A stretch of DNA of 64,000 bases from Amorphophallus konjac (Eukaryota; Streptophyta; Magnoliopsida; Alismatales; Araceae). The position numbers were made by a program, and so were the translations under genes. The notes beneath the pieces were generated by a model. That model ran no database searches. It saw nothing but the letters and a program-made list of their open reading frames with translations, and had not been told where the DNA came from. Location of the stretch: the NCBI GenBank assembly GCA_022559845.1, contig CM040120.1, positions 163,662,334 through 163,726,333 on the forward strand, in the 5' to 3' direction. This document shows positions 23,639 through 34,666 of the stretch, in pieces (within the stretch, counting starts at the first letter, position 1; each line of letters opens with the position of its first letter).

Positions 23639-23651
23639 GCTGCTCCGCCTT
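23639..23651 (-). other. E2 polypurine tract (weak)
   Basis: The minus strand before the 3' LTR reads AAGGCGGAGCAGC, purine-rich but interrupted. Its position is right for the plus-strand primer. Confidence 0.5.
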
Positions 23652-24960
23652 GGCATCTGCTTTGCAAGGGAGTGAGACGGAATGAAGCGAAAGTGCGACA
23701 AGCAGAACGAAGTGGAATGAACTGATAAGTAGATGCCAAGGTGTGATGTGACACGCTTCAGATACGAAGCATTAGAAATCTTTCCGAGGTTCTGAGTGAG
23801 ACAACTCCGGGTGATTCCAAGAAAACATCGATTTGCTGGATGAAGGAGACTATACTAAAAATAAAATGTGCGCGTGGGCACGACAGGGAGGCACCATTGG
23901 GGAGCGGTTACCAGCCAATGTGGACGTGCTACAACCAAGGTGGATTTGCAGAAAAATAAAGAGAATTGAGATGAAGACCCAGCAAAGGGACATTTTTCAA
24001 AGAACTAGCCTGAGCGGCTTCAGAGAGAATAAAGTACTCAATTTGGAGTGGAATATCTCATGTCAACTCAATCGAGAGCGAGTAACCTTCATTATTGCCA
24101 TAATATGAAGATTTTCAGCACGAAGCTCAAAGTCCTACATGATGCATGCTGGGCTAAAAGGAAAAAAATAAAACAAACTAAAAATAGAAAATAATCAAGG
24201 ATAATATTGTTAAGCCATCTAGATTTGGTCAAGAATCCAGATCTCTGAGCTGACACTAAGCCGAAGCCCATTTGTCCGCGCATCAACTCAGAAAGTGGAA
24301 CCATCGTCCCAAGCCTTTTAATGACTCAACGGCTTATCCGTGTGATCAGGACTCTCCTGGAATCATCACTGTTTTTGATGAAGGGGAACTCAAATTCCAG
24401 GTTCATCAGAACCACAAGGTCCTTGATATGCTATAATAGCGTAGATACCATATAGTAACAATGCTTACAGGAAAGAAATACAAGAATGGGATGATGATGC
24501 TCCCATGAATGATCCAAATGCCTCGAAACCTGCACTCCTCTGCACTTGAAAATTCATTAGGCCTCTCAAAGCATGAAGTGATCAGAAATAATCCTTAATT
24601 CAAAGCATGATATGATCATAAGTGCTTAATCACAAATAACTCCAATTAAAAGATAGCACTTAAGTTCATCAAGATATACAGAGGAATTAAATATGCAAAC
24701 CAACAAAATAACGACTGGAGTTCATGGCGTCAAAAGCATGAAAGGAGACTGGCATGAAGGCGTTAATTGCACTGAGATTTCAAGAAAGAGACGCCCCCCA
24801 AGAAGGCGCTAAATAAAACATGACTTATATCAAGTCATCAATTCAAAAAGAGACGCCCTGACCCATGTCGTTAATTAACAATACGGTTCCGTCTCTGAAT
24901 CGAAGCCTAAGCCCATTCTTATTCGAACTCTACTCTCGACCCCAAGACCCTCCAAACTCC
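23652..24960. other. E2 spacer between 3' LTR and gene A
   Basis: I see no coding frame worth naming here. The stretch 24725-24880 carries hairpin half-sites of the E2 type (for example ACGCCCCCCAAGAAGGCGC and ACGCCCTGACCCATGTCGT), ending shortly before the TATA box of gene A. The remainder is unique AT-rich sequence. Confidence 0.6.
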
Positions 24961-24968
24961 TATAAAAG
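24961..24968 (+). promoter_or_regulatory. TATA box of antisense gene A
   Basis: TATAAAAG lies 112 bp upstream of the gene A start codon on the plus strand. A start site 25-30 bp downstream would give a 5' UTR of about 80 nt. It suggests gene A has its own promoter, independent of the LTR and opposite to it. Confidence 0.65.
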
Positions 24969-25072
24969 AAAGGATCTCTTGGCAATCAATCAAACAATCT
25001 TCCTCCTCTCTGCTTTTCGTTCACAAGTGCTGTTGTTAGAGTTATCTCTGCAGACATCCACCGCCTCAGAAG

Positions 25073-26468
25073 ATGGAGAGAGCTATCAAAAGATCGAAGA
25101 TTTCCACTCTCAGACTATCTGAGATCAATGGGCACTTAAGCAACCGGATTACCATGAACCAGGTATGCAAAAAGCTTTAATGGCTCGTTCTCTGTTCCCC
25201 TTCTCCTCAGCTTCTCATCCCTTCTCTGTTCTTTTCCTTTTCTTTCTCCTTTCCACAGGCTTATCCCAATATTCCAGGTACAAGGAGGTTCACAAAAATC
25301 AAGTGGCTGCCTCTCTTACTCTCCAAATTTTCTTTAGACATGAGGGTCTACTTATCTAGATGGCACCTCTTGGGCCTAGTCACCCATGCCAAACACTATG
25401 ATCAAATTTATCTTGATTGGGCAGCTATAGGAGCTTTAGCTGAGATATGGCATCCTTCCACCCATACATTCTTATTCTCAACCTTTGAAGCCACAATTTT
25501 ATTAGAGGAATTAGAGATGATCTTGGGCTTAAAGAAGATGAAACAAGGAGATGAGGAAAAGATGGCCATCATGCCAAGGCAAATTTCTTCACATGAGCTA
25601 TTAATGAATCTAATTCCCAGCCCAAACTTAGTGAACCAAGTCAAAGCTACCAAGGGAATCAATCTCCTAAAACTTACTTCATGGGTCTACAAAAGATCCG
25701 ACCAAGCCAAAGAAGATGATGAAGAGATAGAGCGGGTAGCAAAGGCTTTTGTAGTGTGCTTGGCGGGAGCAATCTTATTTCCATCCATGGAGGACTTCTT
25801 GGAAGAATCCCAATTGAGTGCAATGGGAAGGAGAGAGAGCGGGACCGGCAATTCTTGCCTATCTCTATAGCGGACTCACCTTGGCGGCGATGGGAAGACC
25901 AATCTATGGCTGCATGCTAGCACTATCTAGTTGGATAGATCTCCACTTCAAGTTTGATCCATGTGAGAAGGCCCAACAACCCTCAAGAATCTTCTCAAAA
26001 AGCCCACTTTCTTACATGACCGGCTCATTGGGAATAAGCAATAGAGTGGTGAACCGGATTCCTCAAGTCAAGAAAAGAGTGGAATGGAGAGAACACCTCA
26101 AAGTGATGCCAAAGAACTTCTTCACATGCGCCCTAAGATTACTCAAAGCTCAAGAACTCCGCGCACGATTCTCCCCTGGGACGGACCTTAGACTCATAGG
26201 CGCTTTAGAATTCGTGCTATATAACTCTTACCGATGCCTTCCTCAACTTGGGCTCCCACGGCGAATATTCGAGGATCCATCTCATCTCCCTCCTATCAAG
26301 GCAAAGGATATTGGCAGCAATGAAGATGGTGAAGAGTGCACAACAATCCAATCTCTGTGGAAAATCTGCAAGACCCATCAACCTGTGGAGAACTTGGAAG
26401 AAGACAGAGATCAATGGAAATCTTATGTAATAGCTTTAAGAAGTTTGAGGCCCAAAATGGCTCATTAG
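25073..26468 (+). pseudogene. Antisense gene A: plant-mobile-domain protein, 2 exons, one frameshift
   Basis: Exon 1 (25073-25162, 30 codons) ends at a GTATGC donor. Exon 2 starts at 25259 after a pyrimidine-rich tract and CAG, joined in phase 0, and runs to the stop at 26468. A frame change near 25830-25840 splits exon 2. The protein shows the opening of a plant mobile domain (AAIGALAEIWHPSTHTF, then FEATILLEELEMILGL) and, across the frame break, LAYLYSGLTLAAMGR, matching the usual order in PMD proteins. PMD proteins occur in plant transposons and as host MAIN/MAIL1 proteins needed for transposon silencing and meristem upkeep. Expected length is about 430 residues. Its role in E2 is unknown. 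It could be a captured host gene. Confidence 0.75.
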
Positions 26469-27135
26469 AGCAATGTAATCTCTTTCATCAAATAATAACA
26501 TTCTGATTGAGCCAATTTACAATATTTCTGATCAATTCTTCCAACAATCTGTGATTCTGCTCTGAATAACGACTTAGTTAATGCCGTCAATTCCCAAAGT
26601 GACGCCTCAGTGTACGTCATTTCTCATTAACCGGCTCTCGAAATTGACGCCTTCAGCAATAGGCGTTAACTAAATCACGACTTAAAACAAGGCGTTAATT
26701 CGATTCAAATTCTAAAAAGTATGCGTTAAAGATCCCAAAATAACGCCTTAGGGTAAGCCACGTTTCATGTAAACCACGCCTTCAGACACGTCGTTAATCA
26801 AAAACAGTAATCATTATTCCCATCATGTCAATCAATCCCCATTAAATGCCTCTGACGACGTCTGCCGTTCCCCATGCTAAAAGAAGTCATGCCCCAGACC
26901 ACGTCGTTAACCATGGAAGAGACGCCCTTGCCTCCAGTCGTCCTTTCAACAAGACACGACTTTACTTGAGTCGTTAATTCTTTTTGACCGTTCAACTTTG
27001 TTTTCCCTCCTTTCTTCTTCTTCCTTCGTCCATTTCCCTCTTCTTCTCTTTTTCTGCAACCCTAACCGCAAGAACCCCCCTTTCTCTATCTCGCATTCTC
27101 ACTCTCTATCTTCATTCTCACTCTACACCCTAGCC
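26469..27135. repeat. Spacer between genes A and B with hairpin array
   Basis: At 26570-26985 the spacer contains about ten E2-type half-site pairs. A perfect example is ACGCCT, 8-nt loop, AGGCGT at 26647-26666, followed by TAAC. Others lie near 26600, 26690, 26740, 26785, 26900, 26930 and 26960. The last 150 bp before gene B is pyrimidine-rich and may be its promoter and 5' UTR. I see no clear TATA box there. Confidence 0.75.
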
Positions 27136-30100
27136 ATGGCCGGTGGCGGACACAAATGCCAACGGGTTTCGGCCATGGAAGTGGTGGATTTGGTGGGCGA
27201 CCAAGCCCACAATGGTGAGGAGCACGCCATGGAAGGGGAGGACCCGGCGGCGGCCGAGGAAGCTCCGGCGGTGGTGACCGGCGACGAGGGGGAACACGGC
27301 GACGGCGAGGCCGTGGGAGATGTAGAGGATGAAAGTGAAGAAGAGGAAGATGATGGCGAAGAGGGAGAAGACGAAGAACAAGGAGGAGAAGAAGAGGATA
27401 ATGAACTACCGGTGGCGGCTGCTCCTCGCCCCGGCCAGCTTCGACGGCCACGGCAACCCCGGCCCCAACTCCGGGGAGAATTAGCAGAACCCAGGCGACA
27501 CAAGGTAGGCCCCCAACCCCTCTTTCCATTTTTTTTGTAATTTTATTCCATTTCCATAGCCCTCGGGCTAGAAAACCTGAAACTTAGAAATAAGACGCCC
27601 TCATGGGTGTCGCGATTTAACAGAGAGACGCCCAGACTTGGGTCGTCAATTCAACTTATTTTCTGTGAAATAATTAACCTCATGAAAACACGCCTTGCAG
27701 CATGTCGTCCATTTAAATTATCATTTTTTTCTTATATCAACCATGCTGTTAATTTCCATGCATTTCTTTTTCAATTATTTTTTTTAAAATGTCTTTGCCA
27801 TGAATTGTTTCGCATGCTGTCCTTTAATTATTTTTGAAAACCCTGGAAAACAACGCCCCCCACCGGGGCGTCAATTCAACAAAGAACGACCAAACCAGCG
27901 GTCGTCAATTCATTAATTCCAGAATAAATAATTAGGACCCAAAACCCATTTTGAAAAACGTCCTACACAGGGGCGTTACTTTAATCAAATGACGACCCTG
28001 GGACGGGCGTCAATTGAAAAATCTTTAGGAAATTAGAAATTAACCTCAAAAACCACGCCCCCCACAGGGGCGTCTCTTAAATAAACAACGACCTAGGCTA
28101 GGTCGTTAATTAATGAATGCATACGGTCTTACATCTCTTAGAAACCACGCCCCCCCTCAGGGGTGCCAATTAAACAAGCCACGACCCGGGGGTGGTCGTT
28201 AATTAAATCAAACATCAAAATCTCAATTAAGACAATTAAGTGAATTTCAACATGAATAATCGAACAATTAAGCCAAAATTTCTTTCTTTATGCATGCAGG
28301 GGTTGATGAGGACACGGATCTCCTGGGTCATGGACCGGGTAGCATATTATGGCCTCCCCGAGTTCTAGAGAGCCAGGGTAGATGCTATGGGGTTCGGGGC
28401 CTTCCTTAGCATAGAGCCCATTAGGCCTGACTTAGCACTTATCCAGGTTTTGAGGGAGAGATGGGATAGGAGTAGCCGGGCATTCCTGATGCCCTGGGGT
28501 CATATGGTTCCTACCCTAGAGGATGTGGCTATGATTACTGGGTTGAGGGTAGGTGGTGAGGCAGTGAGCGGGATCACCTACCCTGACTATACTGAGCTTA
28601 CCCAGAGGCTGCTAGGGCTAGAGATGGTCTATGAGACACCTAGCGAGTGCAGGACTATCCTCCGCACCGACCTAACTACAGTGATGGGTTTAGGAGATGC
28701 TAGGCACAGATCTGGGGAGTCCTTAGAGCAGTTTTCTCAGAGGTTGATTGACGGGGCTAGGGCAGCCTATTGCCAGGACCCAGCCGACAGGGAGAGGGCA
28801 GACCGAGACCTGAGGAGGTTCCTATTCTTGATGCTCGGGAGGCTATTGCTCGGCACGAAGGGCGATGTCATCAATTGCCGATTCCTAGGGATCCTCGAGG
28901 AATTAGAGGAAGTTGGCAGATACGCCTGGGGAGCAGCGCTGCTGGCGCACCTGATAGCCGACCTGTCTACGGGGACAGGTCGAGAGACGACCGTCAGTGG
29001 CTTCTCACCTTTTCTTCTGGTATGCACATCTTTTTCTTTATTTTCTTTTACTTTATGCATGTGAATGTCTCACTAATGCAATGCATGGATGTAGGTTTGG
29101 AGCCATCTGTACATGTCGATGGGACGCGTCGACCCACGGCCTGGAGGTGAGGGATCCTTCCCTCTAGCACGGCGCTGGCTGCCGGTAGTCTTCGGAGCCC
29201 CACTCTCTTACGAGCTGTGGGTGTTACGGAGGGAGTTCCGAGACTTCCCTCCATCACTGGTACACATGATGAATGTTATGCGATTTTTTTTATTTTTGTG
29301 CGAATATGATGATGATGATGAATGTATGTGTATGGATGCAGGTGCGATGGAGGCCCTATGAGGGGATGACCGACGAGGGCCAGCCGTGGGTCGTAGCGGG
29401 CCGACCTCGTTTTGGGCATGAGCTTTGGGTTCATTGCTTGAGCGAGATCGAGCCGTTGCGGCTTAGGCTGGTGATGAGGACCCTGGGCCTACACCAGGAG
29501 TGGGTAGAAGTTGGAGAGCCGCGAGGGATCGGGAAGAAGACGCACGGTCGCACGAAGGTGATTGACTGGAGGGTGCAGTTCGAGGACCAGTAAGCCGACT
29601 GGCGGCGAGGCGGGACCCGAGTCACCTCCCAGGCGACTGACAGCTCTGAGTACCTCCGGCGCTACTGGGAGGTTTACGCCGGTAGACCCCAGATGAGGGT
29701 CCTAGGGGTATGTATGAATGCACTTATTTCTAAATTGAATGCAAATGCTTACGTATCTATCATGTGACTAATATGTAATGAATGCAGGATGCACGAGACA
29801 TAGCAGCGATGGATGCCCAGGCCCACCTACACAGCCTGGAGGACCAGCTGGCCACCATACGGGTGGACCTGGAGACCCTGGTGAGTTTTTAAATTATTCC
29901 TATATGCAAATGAATTTTTTTTTTTATGAATTATTGATGATTAGCCACTCACAATCTTAATGAATGCAGCGTGCCCAGCAGGGAGCAGCAGGGAGAGATA
30001 CGGGAGAGGCCTCCAGCTCGAGAGGGCCCAGTGCAGAGGCGACTGCACTAGCGGAGCAGCTGGCGGGGGCAGTGGCTCGGGGCGAGGCGGCAGAGCGCGA

Positions 30101-30910
30101 CCTCGCCTCAAGGGTAAGTTTCAAAAACTCAGACCTCATTCAATTATTTATTATTATGTGCTGATAAAAAAGGTGTTTTACAGACGGAGGAGCTTCGAGC
30201 CGCTCTTACATGCATCGAGGAGGGCCAACAGGCGATGGCCACACGGGTGAGTTTTACTTTTAACCATGCATTCATTTCATAAATTGCTGAATTATTGCAT
30301 TAAATGTGGAACTGATGACTTGTTTACCTGTTTACAGACTACACAGTTACAGGCGGCTCATACCCGGGCTTCCCTAGCTGGCGCGGAGTTGGCGATCTGT
30401 GAGCAGCGGGTCACGGAGCTGGAGAGGGCTTTGAGGCGGCGGGAGGAGCTGCCTCAGGACGTAGCGGAGCTGCGGGTCGCTCTTGAGCTGGAGCGGAGAG
30501 AGCGTGTGCGAGAGCGCGAGGAGCATGCTCGGGAGCGTGAGGAGCACTTGGCAGATCGTGCGCGTCACCATGAGCTACAGCAGTCAGAGCGCGCCCGGTA
30601 CCAGGAGCAGGTGGCAGCACGCGAGCGTGAGCTGGCAGACTTGACGACCCAGTTAGCCGTTACCCAGGAGCGGCTACGAGCGTCAGAGGAGCGTCTCCAG
30701 CGAGGGCGTGAGCGGGCGCGAGCTGCAGGGTACAGCTTCACCAGCTCCACCTTTGTGGCGGGCTCTTCCCTTCGAGAGAGGAGCGAGGCAGGGGGCCAGG
30801 TTCGAGTTCCAGCTTCTTCACGGGGGCCCATGCCCCCTCCACCAGTGCCACCTCGGGAAGGCGAGGATGAGGTAGAGAGTAGGAGAGAGGAGGGTGGAGG
30901 CGAGAGCTGA
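27136..30910 (+). pseudogene. Antisense gene B: PMD plus coiled-coil protein, 8 exons, two stops
   Basis: Exons read from splice signals and frame: 27136-27504, 28300-29019, 29095-29259, 29342-29707, 29788-29880, 29970-30113, 30184-30246 and 30338-30910. Every exon is a multiple of three, every junction is phase 0, and every intron is GT...AG. The product would be about 830 residues: an acidic, low-complexity N terminus (exon 1), a plant mobile domain (exons 2-4; GHMVPTLEDVAMITGL near residue 190, then the Arg-rich middle and W-rich end), and a long Arg/Glu coiled coil (exons 5-8) ending in a Pro-rich, acidic tail. Two in-frame stops break it: TAG at 28366-28368 and TAA at 29591-29593. The ATG at 27136 was chosen because upstream codons are low-complexity. 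26998 is an alternative in-frame start. Confidence 0.8.
27590..28200. repeat. Hairpin array inside gene B intron 1
   Basis: This is the clearest block of E2 hairpins. ACGCCCC pairs with GGGGCGT (27853-27871 and again 28055-28073, 5-nt loops), ACGACC with GGTCGT (27886-27905 and 28181-28199), and AACGACCTA with TAGGTCGTT (28087-28107, 3-nt loop). The right arm is followed by CAATT or TAATT. Arms differ from hairpin to hairpin but remain complementary. The 795-bp intron holds little else. Confidence 0.85.
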
Positions 30911-32472
30911 GAGAGACTTACTTGTACTCCTCCACCCTCACACCTATACTCAGATATTTATGATGTATATATATGAGGTTGAAATTTTTTGTCTCCTGAG
31001 CACTTGTGTAGTTGTGTACTTGTGGGCATGTACTTTGCTTCTCTCTTTTTTTTTCACGTTGTTCGCTTTGCTTTACTTTTCCCTGCCCCTGCAGCTGTAG
31101 TCCACACTTAAATAAACAGGTTATTTCATCTGTTCGACTTGGCCCCTTGCTCAATAAGCAAGGGATGTTTTACTTGTGACCTTGATAACGGGTCAAGGGG
31201 CCAAGCCTTTAATCAAATAAGACAAATGAAACGACCGATAAAGGGAGATGCAAAACAATAATAAAGATGCCCATGCAAAAAGGCAAGCACACTCATGAAG
31301 AATAAATCACCATTTTTTTCTTTTTTCTTTTCCTTTTTATATATATTTTTTATTTTATTTTTTTTCTTTTATTTGCTGAAAAAGACGCCTTAGATTAAGT
31401 CGTTATTTAAATAAAAGACGCCTTAGGTGACGGCGTGATTTTGAAAAAGATTTTTGATTTTTGTTGAAAAGATGACCTGTCGAGGGGCGTTATTTTAAAA
31501 GACGACCTTTCCATTAGGTGTTAATTCTATTAAACGCGCCTTAAACAAAGGCGTTAATTTTTTTGTTGTTTTCCGAATTAGGTTTGTCAAGGCTGCGAGG
31601 TCTATGGGCCCTACCAGGCCACCATTTAGGATTCATTAATCTTTCTTGCATAATCAAAAGAGGGTCCACGTGTTAATGATTGAACTTATACACAAGATCT
31701 CGCGCGGTGCAATTTCCTAGGTCAGTCTCGACCATCATGCTGGTTTATGACTTACCACCAAGGAGAGATGGAAGAAAATATAAGGAAGCCCATAAGGGAT
31801 TCTGGGAAGACTGAGGTAAAACTACCTCCCCTACCCTATGCCTGTTGGGGTTCAGTCGTTGGCATAGGGAAATTTTGTTGCCTTTTGCCACTTTCATATT
31901 GCATGCATACGCCCAAGGTTCTCCTTGCGGGGACTTTGCCCTCTTAACATGCTTTTCTTTTCACAATTTGACTTTCACTTTGAAGTTGATTTGCATTGAT
32001 AAAAAAAACCTAATTGTACTTGGGCTTTTGCGGCATTTTTGTTCCCTTTTGGGCCCTGACTTCCACCTACTAAGGCGGCGGGTAGGCTTGGCGGGTCTAC
32101 CCCGAGACCTCCCTTCCTCCCTTATAGGCCGAAGAAGAAAAGAATGGGTATTGTCTTCACCTTTAGTCAAGTTTTGACCATCCATCGGACTTTGCACCGC
32201 TTGAGTTTAAGGATAAGCGTGTAGTGTGTGCAGGTGTCGACCCCATTTTAAGTTAACAAGACTGATGAATAAATTCGGAATTTTGACCCTTCAGACCTTG
32301 CGTCCTCGCAACCATGGCAACCATTTTGAAAATTTTTCAATATATATTTTTTTTGGATTTTGGAAATTTTATTATATATATTTTTTTGGATTTTTATTGG
32401 ATTTTGGAAATTTTATTATATTCTTTTTTTTGGATTCTGAAGATTTCTATTATTTTTTTTTTGGATTTTGAA
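30911..32472. other. E2 spacer between gene B and pol end
   Basis: A possible gene B 3' end lies at 30911-31130. Hairpin pairs occur at 31383-31560 (for example ACGCC, 9-nt loop, GGCGT at about 31418-31436). At 31570-32200 there is unique sequence in which I recognise no gene. Low-complexity T-rich repeats with a TTTTGGATTTTGGAAATTTT-like unit lie at 32327-32475. Genes on both strands converge here. Confidence 0.6.
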
Positions 32473-33560
32473 TTAGGGGTAGTATTTCTTAAGGTACAGC
32501 CCGTTCCAAGGATGAGTTAGTTCTTCTCCTTCAGCATTAATCAGTTTATAAGCATTGCCAGGATAAACATCTTTTATAACAAAGGGTCCTTCCCAGTTTG
32601 GTTGGAGTTTCGAACGGGGTCCTCCAGGTTTTACAAAGATTCTCTTGATTACCAACTCACCAACTTTGAATTTTCTCTCAATTACTTTCTTTTGATAAAA
32701 ACGTGAAAGCCTGTTTTGATAAACACACGCATACTCAGTGGTGATCAGACGCTTCTCATCCAGGAGTTCCAACTGGGCAAGGAGTGAATCACGACGCTCA
32801 TCAATAGAGAATTCCTTGTCCAATTGTACTCGTAGAGATGGAATGAGAATCTCATAAGGGACTACTGCCTCCATTCCATAAGTAAGGGCGAAAGGGGTTT
32901 GCCCAGTGGGGGTACGAATGGAAGTGCGATAGGCCCAGAGAGCTTCAACTAGCTTGTCTGGCCAATCCGAGAATTTATTAGTTTCACACGTCTTTTTAAC
33001 AATTTTGATCAAGGTTTTATTAGTTGCCTCTACTTGGCCATTGCCCTGTGGATAATAGGGAGAAGAATGATGCAATGCAATGTTATACCTGTTGCAGAGA
33101 TCCTTGAGCTCTTGGGAGATGAATTGAGGTCCATTGTCGGTGACGATGGTACTCGGGATGCCGAACCTTGCGATGATATTCTTCATTATGAATTTGCAGA
33201 CGGTTGATGCTTTGATCTCCACGAATGCTTCCGCTTCGCCCACTTGGTGAAGTACTCCGTTACCGTGAGGATGAATGATTTTTGCTTCGTGAGGAGGTTC
33301 GAGTCACCAAGAGGTCCAATGATATCGAAGGCCCACATGGAGAAAGGCCATGGGGAGGACATAGGATGGAGTGAAGAAGCAGGAGAATGAATCTTGTCAG
33401 CGTGCAGTTGGCACTTAACACACCTTCGAACATAGATGGAACAATCCTCTTCTAGAGTTGGCCAATAAAAGCCTAGCCTAAGGATCTTCTTAGCTAGCAT
33501 CTGGCTATTCACATGACCACCACACACTCCTGAATGCGCCTCTTCCACGACCTTCCAAGA
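32473..33560 (-). pseudogene. E2 integrase
   Basis: The N-terminal zinc module HSGVCGGH...CVKC starts near 33536. The core shows AFDIIGPL (first Asp), VTDNGPQF (second Asp) and NGQVEATN (Glu), followed by the WAYRTSIRTPTGQTPF block and a C-terminal region with VGELVIKR and NWEGPFVI. A frameshift near 33230-33250, after the EYFTKW block, divides the domain. No chromodomain follows, as expected for Tat elements. The stop at 32473 ends pol. Confidence 0.9.
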
Positions 33561-34658
33561 TTCATCATCGTCGAGGCATCTTAATAAAACACCCGTGAGC
33601 CCTCTTCTATAGAGCACACCTCCAACCAAAACATACCGCTGAGCCACTCTTCTAATGGCTTTCTTTTCTTCTGCAGTGGCTTCCTCGGGATAGGACTGAT
33701 CATTGCAATATCTGGCAATCTCATAATACCAAGGTTTCTCTTCATCAGCCAATTTTTCTTCCAAATCTAACAACATTACCTCTTTGCCTTTAAGAGCTTC
33801 ACTCTGCCTGACCTTCTCGAGCACCTTGTCCCTAATGTCAAGGAATGCACGATCCTTAATAGCTGGAGTGTCACGCTGATGAATGAGGGGAACGTGAAAA
33901 TCTCGTTTGGGAGGAAAGACTAAAGCAGAGGCCAAAGAGGCAAGAGCGTCAGCCAAGATGTTCTGGCTCCGAGGGACATGGACGAAGATCAACTTGGTGA
34001 AGAGTTTGGCATAAGCTGAAGCAAGTTCCTGGTAGGGCTTAAGTTTAGGATTGATAGTGCGGCACTTGACAAGCACCTGGCGTAGAATGAGTTGACTGTC
34101 ACCCACGATTCGTAATTGGGTAACACCATATTTATGAGCGGTTTGAAGACCGGTCAAAAGGGCCTCATACTCAGCTATATTGTTCGTGACAGGGAAAGTG
34201 AGCTGAGCAGCAAATGGGATGGTGACCCCTTCTGGTGTTAAAAGAACCATGCCGATCCCTCTTCCTTGGAAATTTAGAGCTCCATCAAAATGTAATGTCC
34301 ACATAGGATCATGGGGTTGATTAATGGATATTAGTTCTTCATCTGGAAACTCTGAATTGACAGGATCAAATCGAGGGAGAGGGTGGTGAGCAAGATGTTC
34401 GGCGATGGCATAACCTTTGATTGCTTTCTGTTGAATGTAAGTGATCTCAAATTGAGAGAGAAAACTTTGCCAACGTGCCAATTGGTCGGTAAGGACAGAT
34501 TTCTCAAGAAGGAATTTAATCGGATTCATGCGAGCAATGAGGTGAACCTCATGAGCTAAGAAATAATGTTTTAACTTCTGAACTACCCAGACTAAAGAAG
34601 CGCAAGTCTTCTCCATGGCTGAGTACCTCTGCTCACAAGGGTTGAGAAGTTTAGACAA
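33186..34658 (-). pseudogene. E2 RNase H and second (archaeal-type) RNase H
   Basis: The frame starts in the ordinary Gypsy RNase H (EQRYSAMEKTCASLVWVVQ, then RWQSFLSQFEITY). About 50 residues later comes a second RNase H: LHFDGALNFQGRGIG (Asp), NNIAEYEALLTGL (Glu), IVGDSQLI (Asp) and NILADALASLA (Asp). A second, archaeal-like RNase H between the first one and the integrase is the defining feature of the Tat lineage. Both sets of active-site residues seem present. The frame continues into the integrase zinc module. Confidence 0.92.
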
Positions 34659-34666
34659 GTAGTATG

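Noticed and set aside
27086..27529. Minus-strand frames of 126-147 codons across gene B exon 1
   Set aside because: They are Pro/Ser-rich mirror frames of the acidic, GC-rich exon 1. Gene B itself has splice signals and a domain.
27590..28200. CRISPR-like array of repeats and spacers
   Set aside because: Repeat arms vary, spacers are irregular, and the array sits in an intron of a gene inside a plant retroelement. There are no cas genes.
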